The notes below the pieces were generated by a model. It had not been told where the DNA came from. It saw nothing but the letters and a program-made list of their open reading frames with translations, and made no database searches. Position numbers and translations under genes: made by a program. Source: Methylovulum sp. (lineage in GTDB: Bacteria; Pseudomonadota; Gammaproteobacteria; Methylococcales; Methylomonadaceae). Taken from it: 10,820 nucleotides of DNA. The stretch is taken from the NCBI GenBank assembly GCA_004299465.1, contig SCST01000459.1, positions 1-10,820 on the forward strand, given 5' to 3'. Position 1 is the stretch's first letter. Each line of letters opens with the position of its first letter. Shown one piece after another: positions 1 through 6,306 of the stretch.

Positions 1-299
1 GCAGCGGTGAAAGCCAGCCATCGTATCGTTCCCCGATGGCGCATCACCACGATGCCTAAGCCGATATAGCCCAGTAACGCGAGCAGTTTAGCAATAATCC
101 AGCCGTGTTCCGTTGATAACCATTGCCCTTGAAAAACCAGCAAAATACCGCTTAGCAATAATCCGCTGTCAATAACATGAGGTGCAATTTTGAATAATTT
201 TTGTTTAAGCATCAGGGGATGTGTTTCTGAAATAATGACTTTGCCGACAAAGCTGATGATGGACATTAAAATGAAGCTCAGGTGAAAAATTTTAATCAT
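1..299 (-). CDS. SirB2-family inner-membrane protein (3' end outside window)
   Basis: I translated this from the minus strand: the first 99 residues are open, beginning MIKIFHLSFILMSIISFVGK, and the gene runs off the left edge. It is very hydrophobic, with about three membrane segments visible (roughly residues 4-23, 44-57 and 67-86). The central PHVIDSGLLLSGI stretch (residues 40-52), followed by WIIAKLLALLGYIGLGIVVMR-type sequence, is the hallmark of the SirB2 family (PF04247), whose members are about 120-130 residues, so some 20-30 residues are probably missing. The family is named after a Salmonella locus linked to invasion gene expression, but its biochemical function is not known. The ATG at 299 is chosen because it gives the full N-terminal helix; the ribosome binding site before it is weak (GAGAA-like). 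It is transcribed away from the DUF1800 gene. Confidence 0.85.
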   Translation of the reverse strand, partial: MIKIFHLSFILMSIISFVGKVIISETHPLMLKQKLFKIAPHVIDSGLLLSGILLVFQGQWLSTEHGWIIAKLLALLGYIGLGIVVMRHRGTIRWLAFTA

Positions 300-326
300 G
301 CGGTTCTCAATGTGGTTATGCGTCTT

Positions 327-356
327 AATATAGGGTTGCCGTCTGACTGCAAGCAA
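327..356 (-). promoter_or_regulatory. Possible sigma70 promoter for the SirB2-family gene
   Basis: On the minus strand TTGCTT (356-351) and TATATT (332-327) are separated by 18 nt. The -10 box is good and the -35 box is moderate. Transcription would begin near 320, about 20 nt before the ATG. This is motif matching only. Confidence 0.35.
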
Positions 357-490
357 AGTATGGGGTTCAATATTATCCGCTTTACACGGCAAGCTTTGCA
401 TGAATTTTCCACAGCCGCTTCGGCACAAGCGAAATGATCGTCATATTGCCATTACCCAGGCTTAGAAAATTGCGATGTATGTTGACAAAA

Positions 491-514
491 CCCGCCTTGA
501 CAGCAACAGGCGGG
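491..514. repeat. Perfect GC-rich inverted repeat overlapping the -35 box; terminator-like on minus strand
   Basis: CCCGCCT (491-497) and AGGCGGG (508-514) are perfectly complementary with a 10-nt loop. The right-hand promoter's -35 TTGACA begins at 497, the last base of the left arm, so the repeat covers the -35 and most of the spacer. Read on the minus strand, the GC stem is followed directly by TTTTG, the shape of an intrinsic terminator or attenuator for leftward transcription toward the SirB2-family gene. Either an operator or a leftward terminator is possible; sequence alone does not decide. Confidence 0.5.
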
Positions 515-524
515 AAACTATACT
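497..524 (+). promoter_or_regulatory. Strong sigma70 promoter for the DUF1800-DUF1501 operon
   Basis: TTGACA (497-502, a perfect -35 match) and TATACT (519-524, five of six -10 positions) are separated by 16 nt. Transcription would start near 531, leaving a leader of about 75 nt before the ATG at 607. It is the best promoter match I found in the window. Confidence 0.7.
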
Positions 525-606
525 TCGAGCTTAGCCAGGGTTCTGTGAACAGTCCACTGGCTCCATTTGTTATTTGCCTAGCCTGACGCTAATGGAGGAT
601 ATACCG

Positions 607-2280
607 ATGAAATGCGCGAATCGTTACCGGGATTTTGTTGAAACCCTGCTGTCAGGGCTGCTGTTAATTGTCCTGATACCGGGCGTTGCATTGGCCGATG
701 CTCCTGCCGACTGCTTCGACCCTGTGGCGGCGCCTGTGTACCCTGATACAAGGGGAACAGAAACGCTTACGCCGCAAGCCGATGCCGCGCGTTTTCTCAA
801 TATGGCTACGTTTGGCGCGACGCCGGACGACATCGGCCACCTGAGCAGAATGACCTTGTCGCAATGGCTTAACGAACAGTTTGCCATGGAGGCCTCCTGC
901 CACCTGGCCGTACTTAACCAGACCCAGGACAACAACCAGCGCGAAAACCGCATGGAAGTGTGGTTCCGGCATGCCGTTACCGCCCCGGACCAATTGCGTC
1001 AGCGAGTGGCGTTTGCCTTGTCTGAAATAGTTGTCGTCTCCGATGCGGGTTCCGGAATTCCAGCCAATGCCTTGGCGGTTTACTACGATATTTTAGTGCG
1101 TAATGCGTTCGGCAATTTTCGCGACATCCTCGAGCAAGTCACGCTTTCGCCGGCTATGGGGCGTTATTTATCCATGCTCGGCAATCAAAAAGCCAATCGC
1201 GCCAAAGGCATTCGCGCCGATGAGAATTTTGCTCGCGAAGTCATGCAACTGTTTACGATCGGACTGGTGCAATTAAGCCCTTCGGGCGTGCCGGTCCGTG
1301 AAAACGGCGAAACTATCGCAACGTATTCCCAGGCCGACATCGAAGGCTTGGCGAGTGTATTTACAGGTTGGACCTGGGGCGATTCCTTGGGTTTCTTCGA
1401 CGGCGATGATTGGCGTATCAGCATGGCGCCGTTCCAGGCGTACCATGATCGCAACGAAAAAACCATCCTTGACCGCAAACACATCGCCGCAGGCGGCAGC
1501 GCCGAAAAAGACCTGGATATTGCCTTGAAAGCCTTGTTCAATCATCCCAACGTAGGGCCGTTCATCGGCCGCAGGCTGATCCAGCGCCTGGTAACGAGCA
1601 ACCCGTCGCCACAGTATATCGCACGGGTCGCCCGGCGCTTTGATGACAACGGGCAGGGTGTGCGCGGCGATATGAAATCGGTCATCAAGGCGGTGCTGCT
1701 TGATCCTGAAGCGTTGGGAGGTGTGTCAGTGAATTCCAGGTTCGGCAAATTGCGCGAACCCTTGCTGGTATTGACGCACCTGTGGCGCGCTTTCGATGGC
1801 AATGCGGCGGACGGGACGCTGCCTTATTACTACCCGGATTCCGCTATTGGGCAAGCGCCGTTGTCTGCCCCCAGTGTTTTCAACTTTTTCCGCCCTGATT
1901 ATGCGCCTAGCGGCGGCGTCAAGAATAACGGCCTCGTAGCGCCGGAGTTTCAATGGGTCAATGATGCCAATAACACCCGTTTTTATAATGAATTGTTCGG
2001 CTTGACGCAATGGTATTACAAAGGCAATCCTTATGCCGACCGGAATAATATTTTAATCAATATCAACATGTTGAAGAATCATGCCAAATCGCCGCCGGGC
2101 TTGGTAAATTACCTTGACCTGGTATTGACGGGCAAGAAGCTGCCGGACGATACGAAGCGGGTATTACAAGGTTATCTCCGCACGATTCCGCTGGACAGGG
2201 GAAGTGAGAAAGGCGTCCGCCGTTCGTTGGAGGCGCTGTACCTGATCATGAGTTCTCCGCATTACCTTATTCAACGCTGA
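607..2280 (+). CDS. DUF1800 family exported protein
   Basis: A 557-residue protein of the DUF1800 family (PF08811), whose biochemical function is unknown. I place the start at ATG 607, not at the upstream in-frame TTG at 574, because GGAGGA (594-599) lies 7 nt before it and the protein then begins with a clean Sec signal peptide: hydrophobic core LLSGLLLIVLIPGVALA, probable cleavage after Ala30. Family hallmarks, in this numbering, are AARFLNMATFGATPDDI (60-76), DENFAREVMQLFTIG (205-219), VFTGW (251-255), PFIGRRLIQRLVTSNPSP (318-335), APSVFNFFRPDY (421-432) and a C-terminal YLIMSSPHYLIQ. The protein is intact. It is followed after 13 nt by a DUF1501 gene, a pairing seen in many bacteria, which implies a shared extracytoplasmic role. 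No enzyme activity can be assigned from sequence. Transcription probably comes from the promoter at 497-524. Confidence 0.9.
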   Translation: MKCANRYRDFVETLLSGLLLIVLIPGVALADAPADCFDPVAAPVYPDTRGTETLTPQADAARFLNMATFGATPDDIGHLSRMTLSQWLNEQFAMEASCHLAVLNQTQDNNQRENRMEVWFRHAVTAPDQLRQRVAFALSEIVVVSDAGSGIPANALAVYYDILVRNAFGNFRDILEQVTLSPAMGRYLSMLGNQKANRAKGIRADENFAREVMQLFTIGLVQLSPSGVPVRENGETIATYSQADIEGLASVFTGWTWGDSLGFFDGDDWRISMAPFQAYHDRNEKTILDRKHIAAGGSAEKDLDIALKALFNHPNVGPFIGRRLIQRLVTSNPSPQYIARVARRFDDNGQGVRGDMKSVIKAVLLDPEALGGVSVNSRFGKLREPLLVLTHLWRAFDGNAADGTLPYYYPDSAIGQAPLSAPSVFNFFRPDYAPSGGVKNNGLVAPEFQWVNDANNTRFYNELFGLTQWYYKGNPYADRNNILININMLKNHAKSPPGLVNYLDLVLTGKKLPDDTKRVLQGYLRTIPLDRGSEKGVRRSLEALYLIMSSPHYLIQR

Positions 2281-2293
2281 TAAGAGAGTCGCC

Positions 2294-3670
2294 ATGATGA
2301 CATCAAGATATTGGACACGCCGCGATTTTTTGCAATGCGCCTTGGCTACCGCCGCGGGCGCATGTTCACGTCCCGCCGCATTGGGTTTGCTGGCGGGCGC
2401 CCAGGCCGCCGCCGTTGAGGCTGCGCCTAAAGATTACCGCGCATTGGTTTGCATATTCCTCGCCGGCGGTAATGATGGCTTTAACGTACTGGTTCCTACC
2501 GACGACGCGCGTTACCAGATATACAAAGACGCGCGCTCGAATCTGGCATTGCCTAAAGAGCAATTACTGGGTTTGGCCGCGTCAACGCCGGATTTAAGCT
2601 ATGCCGTTCATGACCAGGCCGATGGTTTGCAGTCGATGTACAACAACGGCCGATTGGCATTCGTCGCCAATATGGGTACGTTGCTGCAGCCGACCACAAA
2701 AAGGGATTATGAGTCCGGAACCAACTTGCCGCCGCAGTTATTTTCGCATAACGACCAGTCCGACCAGATGATGTCGAGCCAACTCGATGCGCTGCAACGG
2801 ATCGGTTGGGGAGGGCGTATCGCAGACCTGATGTCGAACCTGAACGGTGCCAAGGCATTGCCTTTAGGCATATCGGTGGCCGGTAACAACCTGTTCCAGG
2901 TAGGGAATACAGCCGTTCCTTATTATTTAGGTCCCTGGGGAGTTGACCGTTTTTCCATTACTTCAGGCGGCGAGCAACATCCGCGTACCAGGGCGTTTAA
3001 AAAAATGCTGGGTCTGGCCCTGACTGAAGGGCGATTACTGGAGCGGGAGTTGGCCAAGTCGGTTCAGGGAACAATGAATCTTAGCGAGACGCTGATTGAT
3101 GCGCTGGAAAACAGCAGTATCGGCTCCGGTATATGGCCGGGAAGCTATCTGGCCCAACAGTTGCAAATGGTAGCCAGGATGATCAGCGTGCGTGAGACCT
3201 TCGGCATGTCGCGGCAGGTATTTTATGTCGTCCACGGCGGTTACGATACGCATGATAACCAGGTGGAGAATCACGGGAACTTGATTGCCGAATTGTCTGA
3301 GGCCATTGAAGCCTTTCATGCCGCGCTGGATGAACTCGGTGTCGGCAACGCCGTTACCAGTTTCACGTTATCTGATTTCGGCCGTACACTGACATCGAAC
3401 GGGGACGGTACCGACCATTCGTGGGGCAATGTGCAACTGGTTGCCGGCGGTTCGGTTGCCGGCGGCAATGTCTACGGCGCATTCCCGAACCAAACGCTGG
3501 ACGGTCCTGACGATGCCGGCTATGGCAGGTTAATCCCCACGGTTTCGGTCGAGCAATACGGTGCGACGCTGGCTGCCTGGTTCGGCGCCGGCGGCGATGA
3601 ATTGCAGACACTATTCCCGCATTTAAACCGCTTTCCGACGGCGGATCTTGGGTTTATGTTGTCAATGTAG
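2294..3670 (+). CDS. DUF1501 family Tat-exported protein
   Basis: A 458-residue DUF1501 protein, a family placed in the alkaline phosphatase/sulfatase superfamily clan but without a defined substrate. The N-terminus has a twin-arginine signal, TRRDFLQ at residues 8-14, followed by an Ala/Gly-rich hydrophobic stretch to about residue 40, so it is probably exported folded through Tat, perhaps with bound metal. Family motifs are FLAGGNDGFNVLVP (55-68), LFSHNDQSDQM (149-159), HGGYDTHDNQ (314-323) and TLSDFGRTLTSNGDGTDHSWG (358-378); the Asp/His pairs in these motifs are candidate metal ligands by analogy. AGAGAG (2283-2288) lies 5 nt before ATG 2294; a second ATG directly follows at 2297 and could be used instead. 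The gene sits 13 nt after the DUF1800 stop and is almost surely cotranscribed. Its TAG stop lies inside a GC-rich inverted repeat. Confidence 0.92.
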   Translation: MMTSRYWTRRDFLQCALATAAGACSRPAALGLLAGAQAAAVEAAPKDYRALVCIFLAGGNDGFNVLVPTDDARYQIYKDARSNLALPKEQLLGLAASTPDLSYAVHDQADGLQSMYNNGRLAFVANMGTLLQPTTKRDYESGTNLPPQLFSHNDQSDQMMSSQLDALQRIGWGGRIADLMSNLNGAKALPLGISVAGNNLFQVGNTAVPYYLGPWGVDRFSITSGGEQHPRTRAFKKMLGLALTEGRLLERELAKSVQGTMNLSETLIDALENSSIGSGIWPGSYLAQQLQMVARMISVRETFGMSRQVFYVVHGGYDTHDNQVENHGNLIAELSEAIEAFHAALDELGVGNAVTSFTLSDFGRTLTSNGDGTDHSWGNVQLVAGGSVAGGNVYGAFPNQTLDGPDDAGYGRLIPTVSVEQYGATLAAWFGAGGDELQTLFPHLNRFPTADLGFMLSM

Positions 3671-3742
3671 GGCGCGCCATGCGCGCCTTCTCCGGCTTGG
3701 TAATATGTTGGCTCCTTGATGGCGCGCGCGGCGCGCCCTACA
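3666..3742. repeat. 22-bp GC-rich imperfect inverted repeat at the end of the DUF1501 gene
   Basis: The arm at 3666-3687 and the arm at 3721-3742 are complementary at 20 of 22 positions, with a 33-nt loop; both mismatches are in the middle of the arm (AT against GC). The outer ends read TGTAGGGCGCGCC and GGCGCGCCCTACA. The left arm contains the DUF1501 stop codon at 3668-3670. The arms resemble dispersed REP-like or miniature-element palindromes found between genes in many proteobacteria, which is inference because only one copy is present here. It could fold in RNA from either strand and block read-through between the two convergent operons, although no T-tract follows. Confidence 0.75.
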
Positions 3743-3822
3743 GTCTGTGGCTTTAGCGAAAGACTGAATCGTTATCGAAGCTATTTCGTGCACATTCCCA
3801 AATAAGATTTTATCCGTGCTCA
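3743..3822. other. Short spacer between convergent genes
   Basis: This spacer separates the inverted repeat from the fadE stop. It shows a weak CAGTCT/AGACTG inverted repeat (3741-3746 and 3761-3766) that shares two bases with the large repeat, and no classical terminator with a T-run for fadE. Confidence 0.4.
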
Positions 3823-6276
3823 TCATATCCATCCGCGTTCTATTGTGCTTGATGGCCAGGCGGTTACCGGAGAAGAATCAAGATCAACGGCGAAATCATC
3901 AACCCTGATCGCTATCGACCTGGCGTGCTCGGCTGCCGACAGCAAGTCGGCTTCAACCGGGGTAATGATGTTTTTTGTTAGGGCTTCGGCAAGCATGGCA
4001 GGCCAATCCTTTTGGGCCAGGAGGTTCTGTTTTTTGGCAAGACGGAGTTTGCTATCTGCCGGAGCCGCCGCCAATACGGCTTTAAAAGCGACTTCAATCC
4101 TGCCGGTAGCGTCATCGGCGTCGGTATTGATATAAATGCCACGGGTCAAGCGGTCGCGGGCAGGCGTATCATCAAGCAATAACGCGGCTGTCTGGTGGAT
4201 TAAACGTTCATCCGGCGGCGAACAGGGTTTGCCTAAAGGAAAAACAAGGCGGCGCAACGGCCACACCAGCAGGCGGAACGGCAATATCAGGAGCACGGCC
4301 AGTAATGATTGTTGCGCGCGATAAAGCGTATGCCGGCAAGCCCAGTGCAATAACGGCAGGTCATCTTCATGACAGCCCTGGTTTTCATAATGTTTCAGTA
4401 CGCAGGAGCATAAATATAAATTACTCAAAACGTCGGCAAAACGGCCTGAAAGTCGCTCTTTGCGTTTCAGTGTGCCGCCCAGCGTCAATAACGCGAAATC
4501 GGCGATCAGCGCGAAGCCGGCGCTCAGGCGCGCGATATGCCGGTAATAACGCCGGGTGTTGCTGTCGCCCGGCACATCTTGGCAGCGCGCATTGCTGAGA
4601 CCCAGCCATAAACAGGCTATTTTATTATGCGCAAAAAAGCCGATATGCCTGAACAGGAGTTTGTCGAATTGCTGCAGGTCATTTTGCTGTAATGCCGCCA
4701 TTTCCTGTTGCAGGTAAGGGTGGCAGCGGATAGCGCCTTGCCCGAAAATCATCATCGTGCGCGTTAAAATATTTGCGCCTTCAACGGTAATGCTGACCGG
4801 GATAACCTGGTATAAACGGCCCAGATAATTATGAGGTCCCATGCAAATAGCGGAGCCGCCCTGTATATCCATGCCGTCATTAATGATGCGGCGCATTCTT
4901 TCGGTCAGTTCGTATTTGAGGATGGCGGAAATAACGGCGGGTTTTTCGCCGTTATCCAATGCGGCATTGGTTACCGTGCGGGCGGCGTCGAGGATATAGG
5001 TTTCGCCTGCGATACGCGCGAGCGGTTCTTCTATGCCTTCAAACTCGCCTATGGGCTGCTTGAATTGCTTGCGGATGCGGGCATAAGCGCCGGTGTTCCG
5101 GCAGGTGAATTTTGCCGCGCCGACACTGAGGGCGGGCAACGAAATAGCCCTTCCGGTTGCCAGGCTTTGCATCAGCATTTTCCAGCCATTGCCGGCCTGT
5201 TCAACGCCGCCGATAATCCAGTCTACCGGGATGAAGACGTCTTTCCCCCAGTTGGGGCCGTTTTGAAAGGCGGAGCCTAATGGGTCATGCCGCCTGCCGA
5301 TAGCAATGCCGGGGGTATTGGTCGGAATCAGCGCGACGGTAATGCCGATGTGGGCTTTATCGCCGATAAGCCGGTCGGGGTCATGGAGTTTGAACGCCAA
5401 TCCCAGTACCGTAGCGATCGGGCCCAGTGTGATATAACGCTTTTCCCAATTGAGGCGGATACCCAGGACCTGGTCCCGCCCCTGAAAACTGCCGTAACAA
5501 ATGATGCCGGTATCGGGCATTGCGCCGGCGTCGCTGCCCGCATCAGGGCCGGTCAATGCAAAGGCGGGAATTTCCTCACCGCCGGCAAGACGCGGCAAAT
5601 AATAATCTTTTTGTTGTGTTGTGCCGTAATTCAGCAGTAGTTTTGCCGGTCCCAGGGAATTCGGCACCATGACGCTTACTGCGGCGGTGGTGCTGCGGCT
5701 GGAAATTTTCATGACGATTTCCGAATGGGCCGTGTCGGAAAATTCCAGGCCGCCGTAGCGCTTCGGGATGATGATGCCGCAAAATTTTTGCTGCCTGATG
5801 TAAGCCCATATTTCCGGCGGCAAATCCTTGCGATATTCGGTAATATCCCAGTCATTCAGCATCGCGCACAGCGTTTCGACCGGGCCGTCCAGGAAGGCCT
5901 GTTCTGCATCGCTCAGTTTTGCGGCGGGCAGGTCCTGTAACAGGTTCCAGTTTGGATTGCCCGAGAACAACTCGGCATCCCACCAGGTATTGCCGGCCTC
6001 CAGTGCTTCCCGCTCGGTTTTGGACATCGGCGGCAACGCGTTTTTCATCCATTTGAAAATCGGGCGACTGATGAGTTGTTGTCTGAGGACAGGGCTATTG
6101 AGCGGGATAAACAGCAGTAAAAAGCCGCACCATAAACTGATGCTGACGGAAGTCAGCGGATTGATTACGGTATAGCTGCCGAGTAACAAGCCTATTTCGG
6201 CCGTGATCCAGCGTATCGGCGCGTTGTAATAGGACAACAGCACGATGAAGATGACTAATGCGAATATCCAGGACAT
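3823..6276 (-). CDS. fadE: FadE, long-form acyl-CoA dehydrogenase
   Basis: An 817-residue acyl-CoA dehydrogenase catalysing the first step of beta-oxidation, acyl-CoA to trans-2-enoyl-CoA with FAD. Length and layout match E. coli FadE (814 residues), about twice a normal acyl-CoA dehydrogenase. Residues 1-60 are hydrophobic and probably anchor it to the inner membrane. The dehydrogenase core spans about 80-520, with LTGPDAGSDAGAMPDTG (241-257, flavin/substrate loop) and ITVEGANILTR (496-506), in which Glu499 is the expected catalytic base. The C-terminal third matches the FadE-specific extension (DUF1974 type). AGGAG (6288-6284) lies 7 nt before ATG 6276. It is the last gene of the operon, 30 nt after the FadN-type gene, and no key residue appears to be missing. 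The natural electron acceptor is not shown by the sequence; electron transfer flavoprotein is usual for the superfamily. Confidence 0.95.
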   Translation of the reverse strand: MSWIFALVIFIVLLSYYNAPIRWITAEIGLLLGSYTVINPLTSVSISLWCGFLLLFIPLNSPVLRQQLISRPIFKWMKNALPPMSKTEREALEAGNTWWDAELFSGNPNWNLLQDLPAAKLSDAEQAFLDGPVETLCAMLNDWDITEYRKDLPPEIWAYIRQQKFCGIIIPKRYGGLEFSDTAHSEIVMKISSRSTTAAVSVMVPNSLGPAKLLLNYGTTQQKDYYLPRLAGGEEIPAFALTGPDAGSDAGAMPDTGIICYGSFQGRDQVLGIRLNWEKRYITLGPIATVLGLAFKLHDPDRLIGDKAHIGITVALIPTNTPGIAIGRRHDPLGSAFQNGPNWGKDVFIPVDWIIGGVEQAGNGWKMLMQSLATGRAISLPALSVGAAKFTCRNTGAYARIRKQFKQPIGEFEGIEEPLARIAGETYILDAARTVTNAALDNGEKPAVISAILKYELTERMRRIINDGMDIQGGSAICMGPHNYLGRLYQVIPVSITVEGANILTRTMMIFGQGAIRCHPYLQQEMAALQQNDLQQFDKLLFRHIGFFAHNKIACLWLGLSNARCQDVPGDSNTRRYYRHIARLSAGFALIADFALLTLGGTLKRKERLSGRFADVLSNLYLCSCVLKHYENQGCHEDDLPLLHWACRHTLYRAQQSLLAVLLILPFRLLVWPLRRLVFPLGKPCSPPDERLIHQTAALLLDDTPARDRLTRGIYINTDADDATGRIEVAFKAVLAAAPADSKLRLAKKQNLLAQKDWPAMLAEALTKNIITPVEADLLSAAEHARSIAIRVDDFAVDLDSSPVTAWPSSTIERGWI

Positions 6277-6306
6277 GCGTGTTCTCCTGTCTGATGATGG
6301 GGCGGG

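Larger units (their letters stand above)
300..606. other. Divergent intergenic region between SirB2-family and DUF1800 genes
   Basis: This stretch of about 307 bases holds no convincing gene. It contains the weak leftward promoter near 327-356, the strong rightward promoter at 497-524, and the perfect 7-bp inverted repeat at 491-514. A second TTGACA occurs at 482-487, but no -10 box lies at the right spacing. The part from 360 to 480 shows only a short 5-bp inverted repeat (CGCTT 416-420 / AAGCG 427-431) that I do not interpret. Confidence 0.7.

Noticed and set aside
482..487. The first TTGACA as a -35 box
   Set aside because: No acceptable -10 hexamer lies 15-19 nt downstream; the second TTGACA at 497 has one.
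574..606. An upstream in-frame TTG start adding 11 residues to the DUF1800 protein
   Set aside because: The GGAGGA site at 594-599 is placed for the ATG at 607, and the extra residues would spoil the start of the signal peptide.
664..993. Minus-strand reading frames inside the DUF1800 gene
   Set aside because: Two overlapping frames occur over the same conserved gene with no promoter or ribosome binding site; they are chance frames.
3741..3766. A CAGTCT/AGACTG stem as a fadE or DUF1501 terminator
   Set aside because: The stem is only 6 bp with a 14-nt loop and no T-run in either direction; it could also fold differently (CTTT/AAAG), so it is not called.
4831..5280. A 149-codon plus-strand reading frame antisense to fadE
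   Set aside because: It lies fully inside a well-conserved gene, has no ribosome binding site I trust, and its translation resembles no family; it is a shadow of fadE codon use.
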